The notes: generated from the letters alone by a model not told the origin. Numbered from the stretch's first letter, positions 34,706 to 47,833 are shown. The stretch is 64,000 bases of DNA from Brachypodium distachyon (GCF_000005505.3 NC_016131.3:63969355-64033354), one strand, 5' to 3'. Translations and numbers: made by a program.

Positions 34706-37700
34706 ATGGGCTCGGAGGGGCCGGGGCGTGGGCCTGAGAGGGACATCGACGATCTGCCGCGGAACGACGCCAACTACACGGCGCTGACGCCGCTCTGGTT
34801 CCTGGAGCGGGCAGCCCTGGCGCAGCCGGACAGGGCGTCGGTCGTCCATGGCCCAGTCCGGTACACCTGGGCCGAGACCTACCGCCGGTGCCGCCGCCTC
34901 GCCTCCGCCCTGGCGCAGCGATCGGTCGGCCACGGCAACACGGTGAATTTCTCCTCCTTGTCCCAATACTTGAAGAGTTCGATAATTTATCTTATTTTTA
35001 GAAAGGCAAAAAAAGCAACCACCAGAGCTGGTTGTGAGTTGGGCTATTCTGTTGTATGAGCTCAATACAGAGTGGTTTGATTTTAGTACGGGGTATCTTT
35101 TATAGAAAATGGACCCTATCTGCTCATCTGCAAGATAAATGGTCCTCAAATTAGTCCATTGTTGTGCTTAAAGTTAAAGTAAAGAAGAAGAAACATGGTA
35201 CTCCATCTCCATGTGCAGTTAAATGAAGTTACTCTCCGACTTATATATTCAGAAGAGTGAAATGTTGCTGTTTCTATTTGAGAGTATATTGCTAGATATG
35301 TTCCACTCAATACTGCAATATGTTTACCTTTTATTTCCAATGGGATTGGAAACATGTCATATTTTCCCATTTGAGAAAAAAACACAGAAAAGAACAAGCA
35401 TAAGACGGAACTGTCACTGTTTTCAACAAAATGGAAACATGGTATCATCTAGAAGGTGCTCCTAATAGGTTGGCAAGGAAAACACGGAACCATCACTGTT
35501 TTAAGTCAAATAAGATAAGCTTATCCCTTTCTTTGGTTGAGTCTTTGTCCATGATATTATCAGTTAGTCTATTTAGAGTATTAGGTCTAAATTCCTGGAA
35601 GCGCCAAAAAAGCATGTGGAATGATGGTTTATTTTTGTTTCATCTTTGGTGGGTTCATTGCAGATTTGTACCAATTCCCAATTCCCTTGAGGTAAAAAAA
35701 GGTCGCCGCCCTTTTTATTTTGGGATCCCTTTTCTTTTTCTTTCCGAACTGGGCTTATCCCCCTTTCAATCACTTTCATAATGAGAATAGCGATGTTCCA
35801 GAAACAGAGCATAAGGGCATCTCTAACAATTTATATGAAACAGAGCATAAGGACATCTCCAACAATTTATATGTTAGGTTGTGAGAAAAATTGTCCATGT
35901 CATCTACCAACAATGCATTATACAACTATTCAGATGGAATCTAAGTAAGTAGCCTAATAGGACGTGAGAGAATATAAATATTTGCTCTACAACCTTGCTC
36001 TCCAATCTCATTCATTATCTGCCACATCACCAAATATCCTACATGGTAAATTTACTAATAACCATCTTACAACTATTGGAGATGACTTAAAAGAGACAAG
36101 GGAATGGTGAGTTTGACGCACTTGATAGAAAACTTGCTGGCCTTGGGCGCACTTTTAAGTGGATGGTTCATTTATTTACTGCTGAAATGAACATCGTCGT
36201 TTGTCTGGTCAATAGCTTCCTTGAGTATTGCAGTGTCTTTGTAGAATTATAGGATTAGACAGAACTTAATTTTTGTTTTATGTTTGTCCCATTAGGTTGC
36301 TGTGATAGCTCCAAATGTTCCGGCAACTTATGAAGCGCACTTTGGTGTTCCAATGTGTGGAGCTGTGGTGAACTGTGTCAACATCCGGTTAAATGCTGAG
36401 ACGATCGCATTCCTTCTTGATCATTCCATGGCAGAGGTTGTGATGGTGGACCAAGAATTTTTCACCCTAGCCGAAGAATCGCTGAAGATAGTGGCAGAGA
36501 GGAAGAAACAGGAATTTAGGCTTCCAATCCTTCTTGTTGTTGGAGATCCAACTTGCAATCCAAAGTCTCTACAGTATGCGCTGAGACATGGGGCCACTGA
36601 ATATGAAGAGTTCCTGAAAACTGGTGACCCGGAATTCAATTGGAAGCCACCAAAGGATGAATGGCAGAGCATTGCCTTAGGGTACACTTCTGGGACTACT
36701 TCAAGCCCAAAAGGTGTCGTTTTGCACCATCGTGGCGCATATCTCATGGCGCTCAGTGTCGCTATGGTGTGGGGAATGCCGGAAGGGGCTATTTACCTGT
36801 GGACTTTGCCCATGTTCCATTGTAATGGTTGGTGTTACACTTGGGCATTGGCTGCCCTCTGTGGAACCAGCATATGTCTTCGCCAGGTATGTTAAAAACC
36901 TGCCCTATCACTGTCTGCTGGCTCTACTAGCAGATGTAATTGGCAATTTTTGCAAAGTCAGCTAATCGCGATGATGAAGACAAATAGCACTCCCTCTTTC
37001 CCAAATTATAAAGTGCCCTCGTGTTAAAGATTTACCTCTGATCATCAAATTAGACAATTAATTTATGTATCATCTGCCATAAAAGTGATGCTTTTGGAAA
37101 ATTATTCGAATGCAAATTCAACGGCATAATTTTTATGCACATGATCCATATTTTGGTCAAAGTTGAATCTTGAAATGCGTAGCCATCTTATAATTGAGGG
37201 TACATGCTAAAGCAGGCTGAGCTAATCATAGAAGTTGTGTTCTTGGCATGCGGTACTTACAGTGTATTGCCAATTACAGAATGCAACTTTTGTCGAACTG
37301 CTAAGTTACACAACCGCAAAGTTGCATATAGTCAAAACTTCCTAAAAAAATCACTTGCTGGGAGTAGTAGGTGGTACAAATCGAGTACAATATCTCCTGT
37401 GCGTTGATATTATAGACTTTCGTGGGATGCATTTCTGGTAGCAAAGGGTGTAACCAGTTACGCAGAGTTCATTTAGCCTTTTAGAATTAACTAGCACAAT
37501 ACCTGTGTTGCTACGGACTTAAAAAAAAATACCCTGCATGTTTAAAGAGAATGTTACACTATCATTTATTGACTTCGATCAAATAATCCATATTCATTTT
37601 CTATCTAAATAGCTTGCGTCAAATCAACAGTTGGTGTGGTCCAAAGGTGACGGACCACTGCTACCAATTGAGATCTTGATAGGAATAAAGATAAACATAA

Positions 37701-38711
37701 TGTGGAAACACTTCAAGTTGGTCAAATAACAAAATAAAACAGCCGTGCTATTCCTTTGTTCCTTTTGCTACTTTATGTTAAGCTTGATTCTCATTAACCA
37801 TTACGCTTGGGCAGGTGAGCACAAAGGCTATATACACCGGCATCGCAAAACAAGGAGTCACACATTTCTGTGCTGCACCTGTCGTCATGAATAACCTCAT
37901 AAACGCTCCTGCAAGTGAAACCTTTCTGCCACTCCCCCGTGTGGTAAACGTCATGTTGGCGGGAGCTGCCCCGACACCATCTCTTCTCGCTGCCCTGTCT
38001 ATCCGTGGTTTTCGTGTCACGCACACTTACGGTCTGTCGGAAACCTATGGCCCGTCGACAGTGTGCGCGTGGAAGCCGGAGTGGGACAATCTGCCACTGG
38101 AGGAACGTTCCCTTCTGCATTGTCGACAGGGCATCAGATACACTGCACTGGAAGGCCTGGACGTCGTTGATCCCAAAACAATGGCCCCTGTCCCAGCTGA
38201 CGGCAAGTCCTACGGTGAGATCGTCATGAGGGGCAACGCTGTCATGAAGGGCTATCTGAAGAACCCCAAGGCTAACGCGGAGGCGTTTGCGCATGGCTGG
38301 TACCACTCTGGTGACCTCGGTGTGAAGCACCCCGACGGGTACATAGAAGTCAAGGACCGGATGAAAGACATCATCATCTCCGGCGGGGAGAACATCAGCA
38401 CCCTGGAGATCGAGAAAGTGCTGTACATGCACCCCGATGTCCTCGAGGCCTCGGTCGTTGCCAGGGCTGACGAGAGATGGGGAGAGTCGCCATGCGCATT
38501 CGTTACACTGAAGGAAAGTGCTGACAGTTCGGACGAAGCAGCCCTGGCGGGCAACATCATGAAGTTCTGCCGTGAGAGGATGCCGGGCTACTGGGTGCCA
38601 AAGTCGGTCATCTTTGGGCCGTTGCCGAAGACTGCGACAGGGAAGATAAAGAAGCACGAGCTGAGGGCAAAGGCCAAGGAGCTTGGCCCTGTGAAGAAGA
38701 GCAGGATGTGA
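34706..38711 (+). CDS. Peroxisomal acyl-activating enzyme (AMP-binding), tandem copy 1
   Basis: ATP-dependent acyl-CoA synthetase of the ANL superfamily. Three exons join in phase: 34706-34942, 36296-36886 and 37815-38711, giving 574 residues. Exon 2 carries the phosphate-binding motif TSGTTSSPKG (210-219). Exon 3 carries TYGLSETYGPS (adenine site), HSGDLGVKHPDGY (ribose-binding Asp), KDIIISGGENIS (hinge region) and PKTATGKIKKHEL with the catalytic lysine. The protein ends SRM, a plant peroxisomal targeting signal type 1. Short- or medium-chain or branched carboxylates are likely substrates by resemblance to the plant AAE1/AAE11-type clade, but the exact acid is unknown. Intron 1 (1.35 kb) holds a Tourist MITE and intron 2 a Stowaway. 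A second copy follows 830 bp downstream. Confidence 0.93.
35801..35872. repeat. 36-bp tandem duplication spanning a Tourist terminus
   Basis: The unit GAAACAGAGCATAAGG(G/A)CAT followed by CTC(T/C)AACAATTTATAT is repeated at 35801 and 35837 with two differences. It duplicates the left end of the neighbouring MITE with its flank. Confidence 0.85.
35851..36087. mobile_element. Tourist-like MITE in AAE copy 1 intron 1
   Basis: Left end GGACATCTCCAACAATT and right end, reverse-complemented, AGTCATCTCCAATAGTT, with TAA on both sides (35848-35850 and 36088-36090). Confidence 0.55.
36990..37201. mobile_element. Degenerate Stowaway MITE in AAE copy 1 intron 2
   Basis: Left end CACTCCCTCTTTCCCAAATT pairs with the right CTTATAATTGAGGGTA. 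The interior ATTTTGGTCAAAGTTGAATC is typical of the grass family. Confidence 0.6.
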
Positions 38712-39397
38712 ACTGATCTGATGCTGAGATGTACACATGTATAGAGATCGTGAATAAGACCAGGGTTTGTGCTTCGGGACTTCGGGATAATTCCCGCTTG
38801 ATATGACTTGCGTGCACAAGTCGTTCCCCGCCCCCCAGAGAAGCTTTGATTGATGTGCTGGTTGTGTTGTTTGGATAGAGATCTGAGTATGATTCAAGCT
38901 GTGTTTATAGTCTCTGATGTGATCTCACGCCGAAACTGAGCAAATAATGTGCTAAACTGCTAGTAATTTCGAGGCCGTTCTTTTGTTTCTCGATGAATCA
39001 ATCCCCTGTGTTTCTTGACTTGATAATTCCTTTCTTCCTAGAGTTGGGAAAAGGGCAAAGGTTCTGCCCGCCCAGGTATTGTATAGCCTTTGTAGGAACG
39101 TTGGAATTCAGCGAATTCGTCGTGGCACCACTGCACCAGTCAACCTCGCACTGTAAGACGGGGCCACACATGCACGCCGGACGTCGGCGATGGACAATAA
39201 ATAAACAGCGGGATTCCTCGCACGCCGCCCACACGCACCTGCCCGCCGGCTGCCGCGCCACAAAAAAAAAAAAAACTCCCGCCCGGGCCACGAGACGGCC
39301 CCGGCAGATCCCCGCCACCCGCTCCTCATCCCGCCTCCTCTCGCACGGTCGTCCCACCACGCGCCACGCTGGCCCAAAGCCCAAACCCCCACCGGCG
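38712..39397. other. Spacer between the two AAE genes
   Basis: 3' flank of copy 1 and upstream region of copy 2. No exon. An A-run at 39250-39263 lies in GC-rich promoter-proximal sequence. Confidence 0.5.
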
Positions 39398-39406
39398 TAT
39401 AAAAAA
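39398..39406 (+). promoter_or_regulatory. TATA box of the second acyl-activating enzyme gene
   Basis: TATAAAAAA lies 137 bp before the ATG at 39543, in GC-rich sequence. Confidence 0.6.
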
Positions 39407-39542
39407 CAGACGAAGCGAAGCGCATCGCGTCCCCATTTGTTCGGGCTCCACTCTCAAAAGCTCACGGCACCGTGCCAAGTCAAAGCCACACAAGTCAGTC
39501 AGGCGAGAGAGAGCGGCGTAGCCTAGGTGGGGGAGACGAGAA

Positions 39543-42500
39543 ATGGCGGCGGAGAGGGACATCGACGAGCTCCCGAAGAACGCCGCCAACCACACGGCGC
39601 TCACGCCGCTCTGGTTCCTCGAGCGCGCCGCGCTGGCGCACCCGGGCCGGGCCTCCCTCGTGCACGGCTCCCTGCGCTACACCTGGGCCGACACCTACAG
39701 CCGGTGCCGCCGCCTCGCCTCCGCCCTCGCCCGCCGATCCGTCGGCCACGGGAGTACGGTACGGGATAGATGCCGTCTCTGTTTCCCCGGCCATTTCTTT
39801 CTCCCCTCTATATCCTTTCCTCTGCGTGTGCGACTGTTCCCTGAACTTGCGGGGTCACGTCATTAATTTGGGCCCGCGAATTGCTCTTTAGATCCTGAAC
39901 TTGTGCAGGTGTGCCAATAGAAGCCCAGCAACGTACTACATCGACTAACGAAAACCCTGCTTTATCCAAAATTTGACCATGAGTTTTCTCAAAAGCTTAT
40001 AAAAGTTGTCCAAGGACACGTGATAGCTTCTGCGTGGCAAACTTTCAATTCGGATCACACGTCAGATTTTCAGATTAACCTAAGTAAATAGATATTTAAC
40101 TGAAAAGGCTGGATAAGCAACTATTCGTGTTGATAAACTGGGCTTTCCGCTCCTATTTCTGGTAACAGATATCATGTCCCATCATACTGATAGATGGTTG
40201 ATAGTTAGGCGGATGCATGGTGTGCTTCTTCAGTCCTCAGCTAGTGTGGTGGGAATGCATCCCTAAAGCCTGTCCTTTCAACTCGCGTGCCTTGTGCATT
40301 TTTAATTGCACAAACACGTGTTGAGATTTGATGGAGGGACATATTTCTCAATGCAAAGTTGCATAATAAATAATGCCAAATAGTGTGTTAAGGCATCCAA
40401 ATTGTGTACTCTATCCATATTTGGGCAGAGCAGCACATAGCATGCTTAATGCTTTGTTATTTGTCAATACCTTGAATTGTGGAAATTGTATAGAGTAACT
40501 GGCTAACTGCGGCATTGTTGATCTAGAAGAAGATCTGGAACATACATTGCATCGCCTGCATACTTTTTAGAGACTAGAATCATTAATAGGATATATGTAA
40601 CTATTGTTTTGGCTAAAAGATTCCGCATTTCATATCGATTCTTCATACCCGGAGTTACCTTTGGTTTTGAGCTTTGCGACACAGCCTTGTTATTATGAAC
40701 CCTTGTGCAAGCTGTATTTACTATTGGTGCTCATCACTCCATTCGTCTTGTCGGCATAAAAAAGATGTTTGCCAAGAGTTCAGTATACTGTTGTTATACA
40801 GAAGATTGAGTACTGAAATCACCTTGAAGACGGTGGCATCTCTTCGTGTTCTTTTCTTTTCGAACCGGGTTATCTCCCTTTCCATTACATGAATGGAAAT
40901 ACCGAAGTCTTACAATATGATACATAGATAGAGAGAGAGGACGAGTTCAAGGCACTAATAGGAACCCGCTGTCAACATCTCTTCATGTGCTACTATAGTA
41001 TTTTGATAGACTATTTTGTGCTGGCTAAAACGATTGTGATGCATGCATGCTATATATCCTGTCATGTCTATATTGATTTTCATTTTCTCTTAAATCTGTC
41101 AGGTAGCTGTAATAGCTCCAAATATCCCAGCAATTTATGAAGCTCATTTTGGAGTTCCCATGGCTGGAGCAGTGGTCAACTGTGTCAACATTCGATTAAA
41201 TGCTCCCACTGTTGCATTTTTGTTGGAGCACTCATCAGCTGAAGTTGTGATGGTTGACCAAGAATTTTTCTCTCTGGCAGAGGATTCTTTGAGGATTATA
41301 GCAGATCAAAAGAAAGGTTCTTTCAAACAACCACTTCTAGTAGTTATTGGTGATCATACATGTGATCCTTCAGCCCTCCAAAATGCACTGAGAAAAGGAG
41401 CCATTGAATATGAGAAGTTCTTGGAAACTGGAGACCCTGAGTTTGCTTGGAAACCACCACAGGATGAGTGGAAAAGTATCGCCTTAGGTTATACTTCCGG
41501 CACAACTTCGAACCCCAAGGGTGTGGTATTGCATCATAGGGGTGCTTACCTAATGTCACTCAGTGGTGTCCTGGTATGGGGAATGAATGAAGGTGCTGTT
41601 TACTTGTGGACTTTACCAATGTTCCACTGTAATGGCTGGTGCTATACATGGGCGCTTGCTGCAATCTGTGGAACAAATATATGTCTTCGTCAGGTATGCC
41701 TCGTTATTTTGGAACCATGTTTCAGCAGGTACCTTCCTACTGTCGAATGTCTGTGTAACATAAAGTTTGCACAGAACTTTAGTGGTAAACCTTATTTTAG
41801 AATGTACAGATATGTTTCCTGGAACATATTTTCTGTATGAATCAAAGCTATATGCACAAATAGTAAGTTTGAGACCACAATCATGTCACTGGGAAGTGTA
41901 GGTATATTCTACAAATCTACAGATTGATGCAACAACCTCAACAAAATCATCATGTATAAGAAACACCATGATGAATATTAACAACAAATGATGCTATTGA
42001 AATAATGATTCGAGTATAAATAGTAAAAAGAAATCTAGCTTGATGCTTCTTTATCAGTGTTTCTTTGCACATTTAACTTTCAATAGCAATGCAGTCAAAT
42101 GACTAAAGATATTACACCAAGATATGGACAGAGATAAAAAGGATAGCCTAGCAAAGTATGGGTAATAAGAACCATCAGTGCAATGCCACGCTAATACTAC
42201 CTCCGTTTCGGCATACAGTCCCATCTCCAAAATCCTGAAATTTCAATATACAAGGCCTTTCTCTCCTTCCACCAACTCTCATCTTCAATCATCCAATGCA
42301 TGTTCTAAAAAGATTTTGACTAGCCAATGCATGAAGGAGAGGGTAATTAATACATGAGATTTAATGCTTGGTTCAAACACTTAATCATTGAATGCAGCTC
42401 TGCTGCTTTTGGTCAGAAAAAAACACTTTATTAGGCCCTCGTTTCGTTATAGTGATTTTGGAGATATGACTTGTACACAAAACGAAGGGAGTAGTACTTA

Positions 42501-44107
42501 GGATGATTACTTGGGCTGTTAAGTTATAAGAATGCTATCTTGATTTAAATTGGAGGACAATTTTAACCTTTCTTTTTCACTGCTCGCTTATGCTTGAGCT
42601 TCATGTGACAAGAACTAGCCTTTTCATGATTTGCTTGAAACAAGTTTGGCATACTTGGTTGTTATTTTGTTGGCTGCAAGGATGCTGAGGCCTATAAAGG
42701 AGATTAAGATACTTCTTTTAGACAATGGAAGGAACATCCTTCCGGCTTCGGCATTAAGATATACACAACCATGGAAATTAACAGACTTGGTTGGCTGATT
42801 TACTTTCTTGATAAGGGAATAGTACTATCATAACCACTGCATACACAGGATGTTCACAGCCACGTGTTAATACAAATATTCAGAAGGGGAAACATACAGC
42901 AAAGCAAAACAAGTTCGAGAACCGCCAAATGGACAAAACTGAGAACCTATAGATCAGTCACTTTGTTCTTAACTTTCAGGTTAATTTTGTTAGCACCTCA
43001 TCTGAATCATTCTGTGTTGTGTGTGTTGGTATAGTGAACAATTTACTTATCACATGGAACAAAATTAATTCTTCATCACTAGCAATTTAACTCCATTCAC
43101 CCACTAGCAATTTAACTCCTTCTGTGTGAGTGGAAGTCCAGCAATTTAGTTATCTCATCTCACAAGCAACTGGTTCACCAAGCATCTCTTAAGCTGACTC
43201 ATATTTACAGGTAACAGCAAAGGCCATTTTCTCGGCAATAGCCAGCCAAGGTGTGACTCACTTCTGTGCAGCACCAATTGTCCTGAACGCCATTATCAAC
43301 GCTCCTCCGGCGGACACCATTCTCCCCCTGCCGCGTGTTGTTGACGTCATGACTGCTGGCGCTGCTCCGCCACCCTCAGTCCTTGCATCAATGTCAAAGC
43401 TTGGCTTCCGTGTCACTCATACATATGGTCTTTCAGAGACATATGGACCATCGACAGTATGTGCATGGAAACCAGAGTGGGACAGCCTGCCAGCCGACGA
43501 GCGTGCCCGCCTCCATGCTCGCCAGGGAATTCGCTATGTAGGCATGGAAGGCCTTGATGTTGTCGACCCAAAATCGATGGCGCCAGTCCCAGCCGACGGT
43601 TCCACCCTCGGAGAGATTGTCATGCGAGGGAACGCAGTCATGAAGGGCTACCTGAAGAACCCGAAGGCCAACGCCGAGGCATTCGAGAATGGCTGGTTCC
43701 ATTCTGGTGATCTAGGGGTTCGACATCCAGATGGCTACATTGAGGTTAAGGACCGAGCCAAGGACATCATTATCTCTGGTGGGGAGAACATTAGCAGCCT
43801 GGAAGTGGAGAAGGCGGTCTACCTGCACCCGGCGGTGCTCGAGGCGTCGGTCGTGGCTCGATCCGATGAGCAGTGGGGTGAGTCGCCATGCGCCTTTATC
43901 ACGCTCAAGGACGGCGTGGACGGTTCCAATGAGGCAGCATTGGCTGGTAACATAATGAGCTTCTGCCGGGAGCGACTGCCTGGCTATTGGGTCCCCAAGT
44001 CCGTAGTGTTCGGGCCACTGCCGAAGACGGCGACAGGTAAGATCAAGAAGCATGAGCTGAGGGCCAAGGCCAAGGAATTGGGCCCAGTCCGGAAGAGCAG
44101 GATGTGA
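39543..44107 (+). CDS. Peroxisomal acyl-activating enzyme (AMP-binding), tandem copy 2
   Basis: Paralogue of the preceding gene. Three exons: 39543-39758, 41103-41693 and 43211-44107, giving 567 residues. Exons 2 and 3 have exactly the same length (591 and 897 bp) and phase as in copy 1. The N-terminus is seven residues shorter (MAAERDIDELPKNAANHTAL). ANL motifs are all present: TSGTTSNPKG (203-212), TYGLSETYGPS, HSGDLGVRHPDGY, KDIIISGGENIS and PKTATGKIKKHELR. The C-terminus is again SRM, so both copies should go to peroxisomes. Substrate-pocket differences between copies (for example MCGAVVN versus MAGAVVN) could mean different acid preference. Introns differ in size and repeat content, so the duplication is not very recent. 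Confidence 0.93.
42197..42492. mobile_element. Stowaway/mariner-like MITE in AAE copy 2 intron 2
   Basis: Left end CTACCTCCGTTTCGGCATAC pairs with the right AAAACGAAGGGAGTAG, with TA beside each end. Subterminal TCTCCAAAATC and GATTTTGGAGA are also inverted. Confidence 0.65.
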
Positions 44108-44629
44108 GCTAGGCTAATCTTGCTCTGAGACTTGGTATGCTTTACTCCTCGTCTGAACTGTCGTTTGACTAATCGCTTGAGTACTTTGTTGGAAAGATGT
44201 ATACCACGAACTGTATTTTCTTGTATCATGTACTGTACGAACCAGCATAATTGCTAGATTGTTTCTTACCGGTTGCTAACGGTGTATATATGGCGTATAT
44301 GTATTAGAGTTATCTAATCTTCTGGAAGACGGACATGGACTGAATTTTCAGGGTGCTGGTGAAGAGCACTCCTGTCTTGCTAGCTGGTAGTTTACCATCC
44401 ATCATGGACATTTTGGTAGGACAATTACAAGAATAAACAATTCGAACAGATTCGAGTTGGAAATATCTCGTTTGTGTTGCGCTAGTGCTAGTGCATGAAC
44501 TAGTAGGACTATGGATACCACTGTCAACGAACAGTCAGTCCTGCTCTGAACATCAAATAACTTCTAAGATCCTCGCCAAAAAAAATACGAGAATGAAAAA
44601 AAAAAATCATCTCGGCGACCCATTTTGTC
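44108..44629. other. AAE copy 2 3' flank
   Basis: 3' UTR and flank; TTGTATCATGTACTGTACGA near 44220 may be close to the polyadenylation region. No exon seen. Confidence 0.4.
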
Positions 44630-44857
44630 CGTTGGGTCAAAACGGACACCCAATTCCGGTTTTTGGTCCGGACGCGATCCAATGACCCAAATTTGCTTCG
44701 GATTTGGGTCGCGACGGATGATCGTTTTTGCACTGAATTCGTCCGCACCTGCCACCTTTTTCCTCTCCTGACCCGCATGTCCATAAGTAATAAAATGGAC
44801 CAAATGTGTGGCCTCACCGGGGCAGTGGACCCAAAAATGGATCCGGCTGGAGTTGCC
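44630..44857. mobile_element. Harbinger-like fragment related to the 0.2-1.5 kb element
   Basis: Right end GGCTGGAGTTGCC is followed by TTA, matching the Harbinger pattern. The body is full of GGACC / GACCCAAAT / TTGGGTCGCG motifs as in the element at 230-1463. The left terminus is not recognisable, so it is truncated. Confidence 0.5.
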
Positions 44858-45198
44858 TTAAGCGAGGGTATCAGAAAATCCAATTTTAAAAACCGACCGA
44901 ACAGCAGTATCTTATCCAGCTTTTGCTTTCCGGCCTGAGATCTAAAGCAGCGGTAGTTGTAGCTTAGGCCCAAGCCAACCAAGAGGCAGTTCACTCACCA
45001 GCGCCCAGCGAGCAGCGAAACAAGCAAGCGTGCCGATCGATCACAGGCCAGCACGGCAGCGTCCATCAAGGCCTCGCTTCAGCCAGAAAAAACGCTGCAA
45101 AAGCGAGCGAGCTTTGTTCTGCAGACGTGCAGCGCCATGCAAGATTCTCTGGGGCGAAATCCCAAATTTGTCACCTCGCGCAACGGTGGTTGGTTGCC

Positions 45199-46808
45199 TC
45201 TCGCGGAGTAGATTTCAACGAAACAGACCTTGAGGCGAAAGAAATTCACAAAATGAATTCGACTTAAAACTATTTCACAGATATAACCCTTCTGTTCAGG
45301 TCCTGACGCAAGGACGCTATCCTCTGAAGCATAGCTCCTCTTCTTTGGACGTTATGCCTCTGAAAGCGTGGCCAAGCTGGGCCCCATCCGTGATCGTGTA
45401 GCGCCCTTCTCTGGGGCACTACGCCTGCCCCCCTTGAAAGGTGCTAAGCCTATAAGCGTACCTCCAGTATGTCGCCGACACGCACCTGAAGCTCCATCAG
45501 CGCGAGAAGGTACCCAATCGACCACCCGTACGTGAACCCGCCGGCGCTGCCGGCCCCCTCCTGGCAGCACCTCGGCTGCTCCCGCGCGCGTGCTGGTTCA
45601 GGGCAGGACCGCCTCAGCCCGTGGCAGCGCCCAGCGCCTACAACTCCACCCTCCGGAGCAGTGGCTGGCCGGGGCAAACTGAGCTCTATGAAACCCCTAC
45701 GAGGGCCATGTCTACTTCCTCGCCAAGCTCAGCTGACCCTAGGCATAAGCAGAGATGGCCACCTTGGTTGCCTTCATCAACCGCGACTAGCATATCGCCC
45801 CCGATGACGTCCGGCAGTAGCCAGTAATTGCAACACCTACTACTACTAGTAACTAGTTGAGGAGGGAGGACGGGATGTTGCCTTGTTTTCACCTTCTTTT
45901 TGAGTCGATTTCTTCTCTGTCCATACTACCGGTAATTTAGTACCACTAGGTAGGTACAGTAGCACAATCTGACCGTCGATTGAGAGAGGAAGAGACTGAA
46001 AACATTTTGGTATACAGATACTATATCTGAGTAGAATCAAACAAGCTAGTCATAATATATATACTCGTACGACATATTACATGTTCTTACTCCTTACCCC
46101 AGTCCGTCCAGTCAGATCTGTCGTCGTATATATAGCTGCATAAATATGCATGCATCAGTATCAATGAGCTACTACTAGGTACTCCAGTCAGGACGAGCAT
46201 CTTCGTATATACAAATATAGATTTTGTTGTTGTACTTGTACTACAGCTAGCTAGAGCCCTGTTTAATTGAGTTGCTGCAGGCTAGCTGAATGCGTGTCTT
46301 TTCTTTTCGTTTTCTTGAACGCTTGGTAGCATCATCCTGGGCGATGCGGAGATGGAGGACCAGAGCCGCCTGTTGCTGTTGTTTGTTAATGAGCTGATGT
46401 TGTTGCTTTTTAACATCCTGCTAAGGATAGCGTCCCAGGCAACGTCGTTATGCACGGACTTGGCAAATTTTCAGCTCCTTTCTCAGTCCGAAGTGTTGCT
46501 TTAAGGCCGCTATGCCCTCAAGGATAGCGTCCGTCTGTAGGGCGCTACATGAACGGGTGTGGGGCCTGGGCTGGCCCTGTTTGGCCATGATGGCAGGGGC
46601 ATAACGTCCAAAGAAAAGGCGCTATGGTTCAGAGGATAGTGCCTTTGCGTCAGGTGCTGAGTAAAATGATTATATCTGTTCAGAAGATAGTACCCTTGCG
46701 TCAGGTGCTGAGTAAAATGATTATATCTGTGAAATAGTTTCGCGTCGAGTTTATTTTGTAAATTTCTTTCGGCTCGACGTCTGTTTTGTCGAAATCTACT
46801 CTCGCGGA
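45199..46808. mobile_element. Large foldback element with inverted arms of about 250 bp
   Basis: Left TCTCGCGGAGTAGATTTC pairs with the right end (reverse complement TCCGCGAGAGTAGATTTC). Pairing continues through CGAAAGAAATT(C/T)ACAAAAT, AACTATTTCACAGATATAA, CTGACGCAAGG, CTATC(C/T)TCTGAA and TTTCTTTGGACGTTATGCC. It reaches TGTAGCGCCCT about 200 bp in. Between the arms is a GC-rich stretch (45530-45830) with open but unrecognised frames, possibly a captured gene piece. Clear target duplications were not found. Confidence 0.65.
46628..46729. repeat. 51-bp tandem duplication in the right foldback arm
   Basis: Two copies start at 46628 and 46679 (TTCAGA(G/A)GATAGT...GCGTCAGGTGCTGAGTAAAA). The left arm has only one copy, so the duplication came after the element formed. 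Confidence 0.9.
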
Positions 46809-47825
46809 CCGCACGCCTGGCCGACACCGCGGCTCCGAGTGACATCCGACATGCATGCAGATGCCGCAATCATGAAGAAGAAAGAAAGAAAATAGAGTAC
46901 ATGTTCATTCCATCATATTCGTTGGCCACAGGGATAGACAGCACTCTGCTGGCACGGCACGGGGAAAACACCGGAAGGAGAGCTCTGTCTTTAATCACTT
47001 GCCTGGTTTTTATCCAGTCTTGAGCTGAACTAGATCGATCAAGATATAACTGTCGATCTAAATACTGTAAGTAATACCTGGCCGGCACAAATCATCATGG
47101 GTAGCATTAGCTGATTGGCAAGTGGGGCTTTCCACGTCTTGCAAAGGACATGCTCGGGGGTATGTACGTCATCTACAGAACACAGTCACAAGAATTGTCT
47201 AGCGTGCGTAAATGCAAGCCTAGCCTGTTTGATTACTTCCGAAAATTGCAGAGCGAGTCTGAGGAAAGGCTGAGACCACAACGTGGACTCCTTTCCACCA
47301 TCGGAATCCAGGAAGATATTCCTGTCGATTTCATTTGGGTTCAGCTCATGGACACGGCAAAGAAATGATGAATGAGCCGGGAGGAGGAGACGCGGAAAGG
47401 AAAGATTCGGTGAGGAGGTGAGCAATGTATTTTAAACTACTTCGTCAGGGTTTTTTTTATGGACGTGGTTATTTTTAAGTTGCCTGGTTTTTAAACAAAA
47501 AATCTTAAATATAAATTTGAATCTAAGACATCAATGAACATAGATTATGGTTGTATTTACATTATTATTTATGTATTTTGCAATACATAATCATCTTCAA
47601 AAGAAAAGAAAATTTTGATTAAAAATCCTGTTTGGTAAATGGGCGGGAGAAATAAACAGGATCTTGTAGCCAAAACCTTGGAACCAGTACAGTTTTCTAA
47701 TGTTCCTGGTGAAGCATAAAAGATATTTCTTCTTCTCGTTTTTATTTTCCTTTTGTGATAGAAATAAAAGATAATTTGTTTAGAGTGTGGTCGGTATGAT
47801 CTCACATTCTCATGTCTGGTTATGT
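46809..47825. other. Intergenic between foldback and hAT elements
   Basis: A plus frame at 47150-47368 has no recognised family. Nothing else supported. Confidence 0.4.
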
Positions 47826-47833
47826 TTCTGGAG

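Noticed and set aside
37794..38897. 367-codon minus frame
   Set aside because: Lies antisense to exon 3 of the first acyl-activating enzyme and has no recognisable domain.
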